Shown here piece by piece: positions 49,683 through 61,754 of a DNA stretch of 64,000 nt (positions are counted from its first letter, which is position 1; each line of letters begins with the position of its first letter). Origin of the DNA: Purshia tridentata (lineage: Eukaryota > Streptophyta > Magnoliopsida > Rosales > Rosaceae); the NCBI GenBank assembly GCA_003254885.1, contig QANT01003104.1, forward strand, positions 34,965-98,964, written 5' to 3'. The notes below the pieces were generated by a model, which was given only the letters and a program-made list of their open reading frames with translations, was not told where the DNA came from and made no database searches. The position numbers and the translations under genes were made by a program.

Positions 49683-52178
49683 TTAGGCGGCGTTTGTCTC
49701 TGGGCCTGCAGGTTTTGCGTTGAGAAGTGGCTGTAGAGCCTTCACAACAATCGTCATGTTTGGCCTGAAGTCTGCCTCATACTGAACACACAGTGCTGCA
49801 ACTGCTGCCAACTGAGACATTGCATGAAAATTTGATGTCAAAAACTATTTCTTGAAGAAAAAGAAAAAGATAAAGAACGTACAACAGTAACTAGAACCAA
49901 CTCAAGCTCAATAGCCTAAGGTCTGCCTTAGTGCAACATAAGGGATTCCAATCATTTGGACCATATTCTTGACCATATCACTAATAAAAGTGAGATCTAC
50001 AACTACAAATGTGTCAAGAATATAGAAATCCTACATCGGTTATTTGAAGTCTTGCAATAATGTACAAATTTTGAGTCTCTCCATTCATTGTCAATTAGTT
50101 TTGACTTTAATAATCAAACTTTAACATAGTATTAGAGCAGACAATGTATCCAGGTGTCAGGCCAATTTGACTTCATGTGTTTGGCTCAGTCTGGCCACAT
50201 GTGTGCATATAATTTTATTATTCATCCTCAAATTGTTCATAGTAAATCTACTAATATTGTTAAGAGGAAGAATGCTAAATCAAACCTTAGCAATTGCCTT
50301 TGGTGGGTAGTCGTTGTTTAACTTGGGATCAACACACTGCTTCACTTTGTCCTCACTCAATCTTGGTGTCGCCTGCAATGTTTTGTATGTATTCAGATTA
50401 GAGGGTTTAAAAAGTGGTGCTAAAAGCAACTGAGAGAGTCTGAGACCAAAGTAGTGAGAAACATGCATACCCAAGTGACAAGACTCTGTTGCCCCTTGGG
50501 CATTGTATGGTCTACAGGTTTTCTCCCTGTCAAAAGCTCTAGTAGAACAACCCCAAAACTGTAAACATCACTCTTCTGAGTTATCTGCCCTGTCATGGCA
50601 TACCTGAAAAAAAAAGAAAAAAAAGAAAAAAGGAAGCATTTAATGGTTTTACAACATATTACAAAGGCCGGTTCTAGAAAGAATATGCAATTCTGGTTAT
50701 TTTGTGAAATTTTCTTTTATTAAATAGTCTGGTATGTTATGTTGTCATAGGCATGTTATGTAACAAATGCCATCACTTTTTCTAACCGTTACAGGGACCG
50801 AATGCATCAAACTAAAGCTAGTGTACAACTTCTGAAATTAGTAACATTCTTTCTATTCATGCTCAACAAATGGTTATACAGGAAAGTAGGAAGTAGAATC
50901 ATATCAAACATTTCAGAAAACAAAGAACTGAGGCTTACTCAGGAGCATGATAGCCAAATGTTCCCAACACCCTAGTCGAATGCAGTCGTGCGGCTGTGTC
51001 AGACGATTGATTTGTCAAGTTGAAGTCCGCGATTTTGGCAGTGTAGTCCTCAAAGAGTAGAACATTGCTGGATCTGACATCCCGGTGAACAATGGAAGGC
51101 TGAACCTTTTCGTGCAGATACTCAAGGCCTTTGGCTGCACCAGAGGCAATTTTAATTCTCTGATTCCAATTCAGAACTGGACCAGGTTCAGCCCCTTGTA
51201 CTCCTTTCCTTCCTGCAGTGGATCGAAAGAACGAATAGATGAATCGATTTTCAACAAAACATTGCTGAAACAAAATGAAAAACGAAAGATGTAACTAGCT
51301 ATACCATGTAATATGTCATGTAAAGATCCCTTTGCTGCAAACTCATATACCAAAATTCGGTTATTTGCCTCCAAGCAATACCCCATCAACTCCACAAAAT
51401 GATCATGCTTAAGTCTTGACACTGCTGCTAACTGCACAAGATTGAGAATATCATTTTAAGTAAAATGTGCAGCATCATCGTCTTTAGTCGAAAAAATTAT
51501 GCTCCCAAGGCTTACTTGATTTCCAAAATCGGAGTCTGGCTCTTGTGATGTACCCGTATCCAACTTCTTTATTGCAGCCTCCTTACCATTACTCAATTTT
51601 GCATAGAACACCCGGCCATAAGAACCTTCTCCTATCAAAGCCTTTTGGCCAAAGTTACCCGTTGACCTATTTAATTCATCCAATGGCATTGTTGGTATTT
51701 CGATGGGTAAGGCCTTCTGTGGAGCACCACTTTTGACCATGTTGGAACCCCTTGGCTCTCCTCTGTCATTGCCTGTGTAACACGCAATGCAATGTTTATA
51801 ATGCTTACGAAGGTGCATAATTAGTGAAACAAATGTGCATGGAGGTTGAGAAAATGCTGGATATATGAATAGATGGACTTTTTTAGCTTAGCTATACATT
51901 GTTGATATATCCTCTAAAAGTTCAATCTTAAGGGTTTGAGTAGTTGCCTAATATATTAGGATGGTCAACTTAGTAAATAAGGGTGGTCGGAATAGTTTAG
52001 GGACAAAGTTTGGTGCGTAAAAGTTTGAGTTTTATGTTTGAGAATCGATGTGATAGACAAAGAAGGAAAGAAGAACAATACCTCCGGCTCCATATGTAGT
52101 CCCACCTCTGGGTGGGGCAGTGTATTGACTCGCAGGTGGACCGTAGTTTTCCTCCTCCGCACCCCCGCAGCACAGCAT
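49683..52178 (-). CDS. MRI: PTI1-like receptor-like cytoplasmic kinase, MARIS-like (RLCK VIII)
   Basis: Seven exons: 52178-52082, 51772-51516, 51431-51305, 51212-50939, 50603-50471, 50372-50286, 49811-49683; 367 residues. Arabidopsis MARIS (At2g41970), which acts below FERONIA/ANXUR receptors in pollen-tube and root-hair wall integrity, has almost the same length and very similar sequence; orthology is my inference. N-terminal MLCC suggests S-acylation and membrane attachment. Kinase motifs: GEGSYGRV at 80-87, catalytic K101, HRDVRSSN at 203-210 with Arg where most kinases have Lys, DFN (223-225) replacing DFG, and activation segment [15 protein letters not shown]241 lines up with the MARIS residue whose Cys substitution (R240C) is hyperactive. 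The C terminus keeps YEADFRPNM and [11 protein letters not shown] non-coding upstream exon near 52604-52760 is likely. Confidence 0.95.
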
Positions 52179-52263
52179 TGTTCAAGTTGTAGGCACTACA
52201 AATTCAACTTCAACCACCCATGTACCGGATAATGTTCTCGATTTGGCACAAATTTATTCCTGC

Positions 52264-52603
52264 AATTACAAAAAATTCACACATCAAACCATGAATGAAA
52301 AACCATCAAGAGGTCAAAATTAACATTCGAATCGGGCATTTATAAACACATATGAACGAATGAAACACTACCATAAAAAATGAAGATCTAAGCAGATTGA
52401 TGGGGGAAGAATTCAAAACACCAATCATAAGGGTGAACGTTACAAATGTTAGAAAGACAATGATATAATCAAAATGCAAATCAATCACAAAGAACCAATC
52501 ATATAGCTAGAGGCATATGCCAATGTACCAGAAATTGAAGAAATTGGGGTTGAATTAAAATGAAAAATCAAACAATGAAATTAATGGAAAATAGAAATTA
52601 TCA
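52264..52603 (-). other. Probable 5' UTR intron of the MARIS-like gene
   Basis: Minus-strand donor gtgataat follows gaatcccag at 52603, and an acceptor ttgcag ends at about 52264. The 5' exon would contain a CT repeat (52641-52665). Inferred from splice consensus only. Confidence 0.45.
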
Positions 52604-53094
52604 CCTGGGATTCGAAGAGGAAGAATGGAACGGTGGGGAAGCAGAGAGAGAGAGAGAGAGAGAGACAGAAAAAACAGAGGAAATGTTGTGTTAATCTCCC
52701 AGAGATGGGGTTCTCTCTCTGTTTTGGGAGAGAACAGAGGCAGATGCTTCCTTTCCTCTGTTTCGCGGGAAACTCGGCTCTGGGGGATTTTAACCGCTAA
52801 AACCAACCTTTGCGTGCCCCCACGTTGCACGTCTCTCTATTCCTTATTTGCATTGCTGTTATTTTTGTCTTTTTAATCTTATGTTTTCATCTAACGGCCC
52901 ACACTTGGCCACGCCAAAATTCAACTTTTTTATTTTCTGGGAATTATTTAGTTTTTTAGATTTATAGCTACCAAATTTGATTGCGAAAAAATCAGATGCA
53001 GCCGATTTTAGAAACGTGGAACTATTTTTAAGCTAAAGATATAATGCCACATACATCGGATTACTTATTCTATGTATTTAACCGAAGCTGAGAT

Positions 53095-53595
53095 CAGTCC
53101 TGGCTGATTCGGTTCGGTGTAAAGATTGGACCAATTTTGGTCAACATGGTTTAACAAATGATGGCAAAATTAAGAGTGTATGTTTCCTTCGAGAAATTAT
53201 TCTTTATAACCTATAAAATTAAGAGTGTATGTTTCCTTCGAGAAATTATTCTTTATAACCTATACATTACTAGATGTTATAACCAATTAATGTGTTATAA
53301 CCATTTAATGTGTTATAATATAAGTGGACATTATTTCTACTATACCCTATAAATATAAATATGTTATCAAAAATAATCAGTCCTGGCTGATTCGGTTCGG
53401 TGTAAAGATTGAACCAATTTTGGTCAACATGGTTTAACAAACGATGGCAAAATTAAGAGTGTATGTTTCCTTCGAGAAATTATTCTTTATAACCTGTACA
53501 CTACTACATGTTATAACCAATTAATGTGTTATAATATAAGTGGACATTATTTCTATTATACCCTATAAATATAAATATGTTATCAAAAATAATTA
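53095..53595. repeat. 283-bp tandem duplication with nested 49-bp duplication
   Basis: cagtcctggctgattcggtt occurs at 53095 and 53378, and the whole unit through aaatatgttatcaaaaataa follows each. In the first copy, aaaattaagagtgtatgttt...aacctat is itself repeated (53166 and 53215, period 49); the second copy has it once. It lies between the kinase promoter and the 3' end of the SINAT gene; nothing else is seen in 52830-54315. Confidence 0.9.
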
Positions 53596-54315
53596 TTCGA
53601 TTCCTTGCCTAGGTTATCAGTCAAGAATTTATCAGGTCATGGCGTTGTCTCTTTAACTAGGCCAAGTAAATTGAAGCTTCGATCAAATTGTTGTCCCTGT
53701 AAGCTTTAGTAGTACCAGATTTCCAATATTTTGAATATTTATGGTGATATTAGATAAAGCAGTCTGTCTCAAAAAGCAGTACCATCCAATCAAGCTGATA
53801 TTGAAGGAATTATCATACACAATTCATTTGCCAACGATGTCAATTTTCAATAAAGTTCATTTTTGAAGGAGCCAAGCAAAAGCATAAAAGCTCTTGAATG
53901 GATTCATCACCAATTCAGGCCATATGGTACTATATCAGAAATACATAGGCACAACAAGCATATGGCCACAGATGCATTTAGATACATAAGAAGCTAAGGA
54001 CTTCGTGTCAGTCTTGAGGGCAAAGCATACACAAAACAAATTATTGATGCTAACAACATGGGCATCTGCTGCACTTCCATCAACCCCATTGAAGAATCAA
54101 ACATCCATTTCCAATACTAACTTGCAACTCTGATCTCACTGGGGCAGCAGTCAGCGGATAAATCAGTCTGCAAAGACCCTCAAGCTCAATCACATAAACT
54201 CCATGTTTAAACAAAAAACTCAATTGGAATACTTCGATGACGCTTCAACGTGGAGCTACCCTAGCCAGTCTCGGACTTTTTAACTGTACACCTAAACACC
54301 AATCATACATCCAGA

Positions 54316-56559
54316 TCATTCTTCTTTCCATATTCGGCCAGTAATCCTCAACTTTAGTTCTTGCTTATCCCCACCAGAAAAATAGAGAGCCATATTCCTC
54401 TGAATAATGAGTCCATCCTGGCTGTCACGAACTTTCATATGACTGTCACGGATACTCCTAGGAATTCCTTGCCATGTTAGCTTACGGCCATTTCCACCAA
54501 CTTCCAAACTGTAGCTGAATTTCTTAGCCTCAATATCATCTCCCATGAATCGTAAAAAAGCCATGTAAACTGGAGCCATACCTATCTGGAAAGCCTCAAA
54601 GTGCAAACAGAACTGTCTTCCAAAGCAATTAAAGACCTACAAGTGAAAACAGAATTCAAGATGTGGGTCAGACTTTCATATACACAGAGAATCAATAAAA
54701 ATGGATAAACAACCCAATTTTATAAATTTTATTATAACATGTTAGAAAAAGTAAAGGAAAAGCATTAAAAAAAAAAAAAAAAACTTACAGTTAGCATCCA
54801 AGTTGCATTTTCAACTTCATGTGGGTTTGCTTTAACATATCTATGGTTGAAGGTACACCCATCGTGCATGTCTACCTTGTGATCATCCTTAAGATGCATA
54901 ACAAGAGTTGGTATATCACCCGTAACAGAGCACTCAGATCCAGCATAAGGACAACTGTATAGACGAAATCGACAGTTTTGCTCATGTTTGAGCTTGCTAA
55001 AGTATGGAAAAATATCATGACAGCCTAAACTCTGATATCTGCATGGGAGTTCCAATGATTCAGCAACCTTCTCTAAAGCCAAACACCGTATATTTCCAAG
55101 CTCATGGCGGCAAGTTGGGCAACAATTGTGCACCCTAACCTTGCAGTCTGAACATAGCGTGTGGCCATTTGGGCACTGAAAATAATAAATTTAGAACAAA
55201 AAGGATGGAGTAAGAAGAATATTTGATCCTGGATGATAGAACACTATCCCCAGGTCCAATTAAAAAAAAAAAGAAGGAAATTACAGACGAGGTGAGAGAG
55301 ATTGATTACTTCAAGGGATCTGACCTCCAAAAGCCAATAAGCAAACGTTTTTAATACTTAAATAAAAGACCCACAGGGCATTGCAATTAGCAAACCCAAA
55401 AATTAAGATCAAAGAGTTAAAATAGTTAGAATGAACTATGTAATAGAGGTTTGTACATATAATAGTAAAAATAATTAACTAATATATCTGAACAATAATA
55501 ACAAAAATGATGGGGTCATAACATCTACACAGGCATAGGACAATCTCATTATTTGCATTTGAAACGAGTAAGGGGGAGGGGATGATAGTTATAAAAATTT
55601 TGACAAATTGAAACTACGTTCAGATGAAGCTAAAGCAAAGAAGCTCACAGAATTATCATGCAAACTAATCATACGATATATGAAGAGGCATTAAGTGTCA
55701 ACTGTCATTCCCAATTCGATATAAAAAAATCAATAGAAGTTTACAAATCATGCCAAAACAATATTCTACTACCAACACAAAGCACTTCCCTCAAAACCCT
55801 TATGGGAGTCACTTGATATTAGGCAACCAAACTTCCAAGACATCTCCCCCTCCTTAAACCATCCACTCCACCACCAGAAACCTACAGTTAATAGCTACTT
55901 TCACAATGAGCTGATTTCAAAACCTATTAAGCCTAATACCTAACACCATCCAAACTAAAAGTATTTAATCTGCTACAATTATCCCCATCATGTGCACAGC
56001 CGCGAACATACCCATAGCTTTTTCCTTCCCTTCAATCATTGCGTTCTTTTTTTTTTTTTCAACTTTTTTTTTATCCCATATGCAACAAGAAAAGTACGAA
56101 AACTAGCCTCCTCCATGGAGGATTTACAAAAAGGTCAGCAATATCTTTATTCACATTTTTCATTTTTTTTTTAATTAGAAAATAAATGGAATCCTATAGT
56201 TTATTCAGTGATGACAAGAAGTTGACTGTAAATGATATTTAATTTGCAACAGCATTTGAATACATGTATAAAACATTTAAAGAGGAGTAATTAAAAAAAG
56301 GTCATGATTGCAAATGTGTTCACTGAATGCTCTGCTATATAGGCAAAAGTTACAAATTTTCAAATAGTAGGATCAATTTGTAAACTCTATGTCTGAACTG
56401 TAAATGTACCTGATGAATAGGAGGGTACATTAAACACGTGCACACAGGGCACTCAAGTAATTCGTGCACACCATTGGTTGAATAAAGACCATGTTTTCCA
56501 CCCAAACCAGGGGTAGCCTTACTATGTATACTACCTGCCTCCGACTTTGCCATTGCCAT
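54316..56559 (-). CDS. SINAT: SINAT-type (seven in absentia) RING E3 ubiquitin ligase
   Basis: Three exons: 56559-56410, 55175-54789, 54636-54316; 285 residues. RING finger C37-C72 (CPVCTCLMYPP ... CPNGH ... CSDC ... CCPTC), split by the first intron, then the SIAH zinc fingers (CRYQSLGC ... C.. and CPYAGSEC ... H) and the TRAF-like dimerisation and substrate domain (about 155-285) ending RIWKEE. Family members polyubiquitinate nuclear, cytosolic and endomembrane clients, for example autophagy and hormone-signalling proteins; the client here is unknown. ATG 56559 is followed by a second ATG two codons later. The first intron is 1.2 kb. Confidence 0.96.
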
Positions 56560-56714
56560 GTCATAATCTCAAAACCGTTAGGCAGGACTCAAGAACTCCC
56601 TTGCAAGAGTGGAACCCAGGAGCCACAGATGTTTCAAATCTGGCTCAAAAGATCCAAAACTATATTCTACTTGCCCAACATTCCACTCTCCATCCTCCAA
56701 TGGTATCCTATCTC

Positions 56715-58255
56715 TGTCAAACAAGATGAATAAAAATCATTTAAAAGTATATCACATGCTATGAATGAAATACTTGCTACAGGATATAACATTCAAGTCT
56801 CGTCCAGATACCAGACAAAAGAAAAAATAAACAAGGTTATTACAATTTGTTTATGAAATGGACACAGTATGGCAATGGTTGTTCAGCTCAATACACTGTT
56901 ACGAAACTAATGAAGTATGGGCAAGTCAGCCAATTGATGCAACCTACAATTGGCAATGCTTTCTGATATTTAAATAACTTAGAACAGATTCTTGCTTGGC
57001 AGCTAGGTGAATCCTAATCTCCTACAGTCGACCTTACACATATAATATCTACACTTTTTTATATTAGCTTCCAATGTGCTCTTCTAGCTTTTAAACCCCC
57101 AGCATACTGAGATAAATTGTGGAAGTTGTTTTACCAGTGACAATTTCAAGAATTGGTAGACCTGCATACCACAGTGAAGACCCTCTAGAAAGTAGAAGTA
57201 TATCATGAATCTCAGAAATTTTAACATAGTTATCTTTTTAATGACTTTAGTTTACAAATCAATATTCAAATTTCATCATTGATAATTATTATGTTAGCAA
57301 TAGCACGAATTCATAAGAAAAGGAAGAAAAGACATTATGGAGAAGAAGTCATGCACGATGGAAACAATTAAAATTAAAATATGGAAAGTCTTTCAGCATA
57401 AAAAGTGATATGAGAGAGTAGAACAAAGTTAAAACGAAATCATGATCAACCACACCATTTCCCATTTTTCCATCGTCACACAGCTAACCAAATTTTCAGA
57501 TTTATAAACAAAGTCATCAAGATGAAAACAAACCCAGATCAGTTCAAAACTGGGTTTGACTAAAACCCCTTTTCTCATTTGCACTAACAATGAAAAGTTC
57601 AAAAATTTTCATCCCCAAGGAAAAAAAGTTTAAAATTCGATTCCTCGTTGAGAACTAAGCAACCAGCTTTGTCAATATAATCAAAACTCCAATCAATCAA
57701 AAAAGGACACCACAATAGCGCAACAAACATACCCCAATTCAATATTAATAATATAAAAAAGCATTTCTCACCAAAATGATAAACTAAAGGCCCCACATTC
57801 CTATCATAATTACTCATCAAATAAAATTCAGAGAGCACACAAATTCCAAAACAAATTTCTACCGAGATACCCAATAATCAAACTCAAACTGTGTTTTGCC
57901 AAAAACTAACTTTCTCTTCATATAACATAGAGGTGCAAGCAATAAAATAATGAAAACAAAACCCCATCCAAAGCATCCAAAGCATCCAAAACCATCCAAA
58001 ACCATTACTAATAAAAATAAAATAAAAACAAAAGCACAACATGTAGAACAAAGAACAAACCAAAACACAGATACCCAGTTGAGATTTCCAACTCAAATGC
58101 CTCCACAAAGCACCAGTTTGAGCAAAATAAGAACTGGGTCTCGCTCCAAATTAGCAAAACAGACAGAATTCAGATTGCAACCCGAACGAACAAGAACAAA
58201 AACATAAACAAATCGAACACCCCGAGCCCCGAAACAACAACAACACGCGTATTAC
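56715..58255 (-). other. Probable 5' UTR intron of the SINAT gene
   Basis: Minus-strand donor tccgg|gtaat at 58255 and acceptor gacag|agatagg at about 56715 would excise 1.5 kb and place a short non-coding exon at about 58256-58315. Several SINAT genes have such leader introns; here it is inferred from sequence only. Confidence 0.45.
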
Positions 58256-58342
58256 CCGGATATGGAAATTGAAGAAAAAGAGTGCCTTGCTCGTATCGGT
58301 GCTGGCCATCGATGGTCTTTGTTGTCTGTATGCTTCAGAATC

Positions 58343-58352
58343 ACTATATATG
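58343..58352 (-). promoter_or_regulatory. Candidate TATA box of the SINAT gene
   Basis: Minus-strand catatatatag, about 30 bp upstream of the inferred non-coding first exon (58256-58315). Confidence 0.4.
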
Positions 58353-58359
58353 TGTTATT

Positions 58360-60013
58360 TTATTTAATATTTTTCGTTTTTTATGGTTTTTGAAATTAAA
58401 ATATTTGCGTTCTCTTTGTCGCCTTTTAATTTTACTCAAATGTTTATTTATTTTAATTTATTTTCCCTTTTTCTTTTTACCCAAACGTGGACCGATGCCT
58501 CTACCCGCACGCGATGCTTGAATATTCCCCTTTTTTTTTTGTCAAGCACGAATGCACGATCCATTTAATTTCTAAAATAGGGTTCACACCTTTCTTTAGG
58601 ATGAGATTTTGAATTTCCCAATCCCCCAATCTACTCCAATTTTAAGTGAGGGAACCTTCATGGAAATTTTTTTTGTCTGATTTAGGATGGAGTATTCAAA
58701 CTAGATCAATAGCATAAAATTAGATTTTAAAATCAAACAAGCTCTCAATCATATCTTCATCAATTTCCAAATGAAATTATATAATTCTTAAATAGTGAAT
58801 AAAAATTTAGAAGTTCCAAAATTTACCAATTATTTTTAAAAGATTTACACGTTATACTTTCAGTTTTTTGAGTAATATTAAAATGATTAACTATATCTTT
58901 AGATCAAATTAATATACTAAGTAGAGTTACTTGTTACATTAATTATTATAGTTCGTTGATAATTATCAATTATTTACAACATAATGATTTTCTTCAATTT
59001 CCAACTTATGATTTTGGCTAGGAAGGGAAGTGGGACATTGGCTCAAAGTGGCAATTTGTGACCTCTCTTTCTTGTGAGACCAAAATTATTGGGTGCCTAT
59101 CTTTGAGGGGGTTGGTCCTCTAAAGTTCAACCAAACAACCCATATACATACAAATAATCAAACAAAGTTGATACTTAATAATGGCTTCAGCTTCAGCCTT
59201 CACCAGAAACATGGACCACTCACCACACCCCCTTGGTTCTAGGACCATCAAATTATATTTGGTTTTGGAGATGCAAACATAATAAATTTATTCCATTTGG
59301 ACAAGTTTTCCAAACATGATATTCTTATAAGATAATGTTTATGAGTAGATATACTTGCCATTAGTATAATAAAATTTGGCCTATCTCTTGTTGTTGCTCT
59401 AATATCTTCATAAACTATGCAACCATAATTTAAAATGCTCAACGTAATTAGAATAATTGGTATGTATAACCTCTGATTGAACCCAAAAAGAAATAAAAAT
59501 AAAAGAATAATAATTAGGTAAGCATATATAGCAATGGTTCAAAGTTCAAACAACGTGTGTGCGACTTGTTCCAGCTGTTAGTATATAATCCAGCATATCA
59601 TGGTCATCGTAATTTGAATGCTGAGTGCAAGAAAGTCTTGCTTTGATACCAACATTTTAATTTAATTATTTTTGCACTTATTGATAATATTGTCTGCATG
59701 AATTTGTATACAATATTTTAGTTATTTGTTCATAGTCACACGGAGTACGTGAAATTTAAGTTTATTTGGGACTTTCACTATATAATGAATAAGTAGAATG
59801 GTCACGAAAGCATAATATATATACCAAATATTTTCTAAGGTAAGAGAGGGCATTTTTTGTTGATATTTTGTTGTATGGGCGGAAAATTATGACATTTTAA
59901 TTATCTTTTCAATATAATATATATAATTTTAGACGTTATTAAGCACCAAAAATTTGCATAAACTATTAGCAAATTATTTCTTCGATTTCAAATCTGAGCC
60001 TTTTGAAACTGGC
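58360..60013. other. Intergenic region upstream of SINAT and downstream of the DC1 gene
   Basis: AT-rich. No gene family recognised; short frames at 59248-59442 and elsewhere look random. Confidence 0.5.
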
Positions 60014-60278
60014 AATGCAGATATGGAAAAATGGGGTATCCCGTGAAGTAGGTTGGAATGTACGCATTCTGAAAAAACAAAACTAATAAATTTGAGTGTA
60101 GTGTAGTGTGAATATTTGGTCACATTCTGAAAAAACAAAAAACTAATAAATACAGCAGTAATGACCATTATGATGTTGCAATGCAAACATTATCTTTTGC
60201 ATTGTGTGAAAAATATGAAAAGAGTACAAATTAAGTGGGTTAAAATTTTTTAAAGTTTTCCTTGCAATTAATTTATCT
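60014..60278. repeat. Direct repeat flanking the DC1 gene, copy 1
   Basis: aatgcagatatggaaaaatg starts here and again at 63568; the two copies run in parallel for about 255 bp (gtatcccgtgaagtaggttg, gaatatttggtcacattctg, aacattatcttttgcattgt) with small indels. Copy 1 also has an internal duplication of cattctgaaaaaacaaaa. Confidence 0.92.
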
Positions 60279-60499
60279 GAAGGCCTGGGTCTTAGTAAAT
60301 GCTGCAAAGTCAATTTCATACAGGACGCATGCTACATGAAACAAGAAATAAAGAGCAACAACCCAGCCGACAACCCAACAAACAAGACTGAAAAACCTAA
60401 CCAACGCAAGGCATAAAAGTAATTGATTTATTGGCAAGACCATTTGGTCTAGTAAATGATTTCTAAATCATGAACTCAGTTGACAATTTTGATGGATAT

Positions 60500-60605
60500 T
60501 TAATATTTATATATATTACACTTAGAACATTCAAAGACCAATCCTAGGCAAGGTTTACGACAATTCTCACAAGGAATTAGAATGTTGTCTCTCTTATCCA
60601 AACGA
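60500..60605 (-). pseudogene. Out-of-frame remainder of the seventh DC1 module
   Basis: Reads LDKRDNILIPCENCRKPCL then a stretch ending CSKCNIYKY and a stop. This fits the first half of a DC1 module; the expected H-x2-C ligand half is missing. Confidence 0.65.
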
Positions 60606-61754
60606 AGGACGCTCTTCCTCTGATAAACAAGGGTCACAGGGTGTGGGAGTCTCGTCTTTAAGGGAGTCTGAAAGCATAGTGCAATGAAGGTCGTAGCAGG
60701 AGTCACATTTGTCACAAAAGTAGGCGAAGCCTTGCCTAAGAGTCTTGCATAGACCACACTCGAACACGGTGTCAATAGAAGAAGAACTTGGGAGGAGGAG
60801 TGTGAGCTGGTGCAAGTGAAGTACTGAGGGAGGTCTATTTGTAGGTAACTGGGCACAGGTTTTGTGGAGAAAGAAGTGACACTCTTCTGTGCATCTATAA
60901 AAGGCATCTTTTGGTGTGATGGGTCCAATACAAGCTTCACAAATATTTATCGTACCATCATCATTTTGATGAGTGGTGAGAGATAAGACATGTTGATGAC
61001 TGAAATGCTTGATCTGCTGCGCAGCTGATTCTGTAGTTGTTTCATCTTGGACGACGTCGACCTCAATATTATTGATTGCGCATCTAAAGTGAGCAATGTA
61101 GCTGCAACTTTGACAACAATAATCAGCCCGGTTTTCTCCCATGGCTTTGTTGCAGAGTTTGCACATTTGGTTTTGAGGACGGTAACCTATATGGTGAAGC
61201 AACCAGGTGAGCACAAGAGGGTGTTGGTGGGAGGTTATTTTGATGTGGCGTGGTAATGAAGTGCATTCTTTATGGACCAGAAGCTGGCAGATGCTACAGA
61301 AATAGAAGGTTTGATCCCCAGGCTCGCCACAGGCATCACAAGTGAATCCCTTTGGTTTCCGAAGGACAGTGAAATTGTGGTCGTGATTGTCACTTTCAAT
61401 AATTTTGCTCCAGTTGGAAACACATTTGAGGTCAAGGGTGAAGACACATGTGGAACAATAATAACGTAAGATGCTCTTGGAATATGAGCGACAGGCATCA
61501 CATCTGAAAGAACTGAAAAATGTTTGTGTGGTGAGAATAAGTGGGTGTTGGTGATGCGACGGGTGCTGCATCTCACGGGGTAGCTCTGCACAAGATTTAT
61601 GGATAGTGAAGTCGGAACATTTGTTGCAAATGTAGCACTGGCCAAGCACTCTGCCATCGCACCAAGAGCAAAAAACTAGTGGACCGTATTTCTTTTTCTG
61701 CTCTATTTCCTTCAACATCAATGGATGATCATGACCGAAATGTTGAAGCTCCAT
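60594..61754 (-). CDS. DC1 domain (cysteine/histidine-rich C1) protein, truncated last finger
   Basis: Intronless, 386 residues, ATG 61754 (MELQHFGHDHPL, the usual family opening). Six C1_2/DC1 zinc modules follow: H-x-HPL then C-x2-C, C-x2-C and H-x2-C ligands, for example CSWC...CNKC...HKSC, CDAC...CSTC, CDACGEPG...CSIC...HKEC, CKLC...CQSC...HFRC, CEAC...C...HKTC, CGLC...CDKC...LHC. Family members bind zinc, and possibly lipids; several act in stress responses, but the role of this one is unknown. The frame stops at 60594 just where a seventh module should begin, while the next frame (60605-60500) encodes CENC...CSKCNIYKY. A one-base shift has therefore truncated the protein, so it may be a recent pseudogene or a shortened active gene. 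Confidence 0.85.
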   Translation of the reverse strand: MELQHFGHDHPLMLKEIEQKKKYGPLVFCSWCDGRVLGQCYICNKCSDFTIHKSCAELPREMQHPSHHQHPLILTTQTFFSSFRCDACRSYSKSILRYYCSTCVFTLDLKCVSNWSKIIESDNHDHNFTVLRKPKGFTCDACGEPGDQTFYFCSICQLLVHKECTSLPRHIKITSHQHPLVLTWLLHHIGYRPQNQMCKLCNKAMGENRADYCCQSCSYIAHFRCAINNIEVDVVQDETTTESAAQQIKHFSHQHVLSLTTHQNDDGTINICEACIGPITPKDAFYRCTEECHFFLHKTCAQLPTNRPPSVLHLHQLTLLLPSSSSIDTVFECGLCKTLRQGFAYFCDKCDSCYDLHCTMLSDSLKDETPTPCDPCLSEEERPSFG

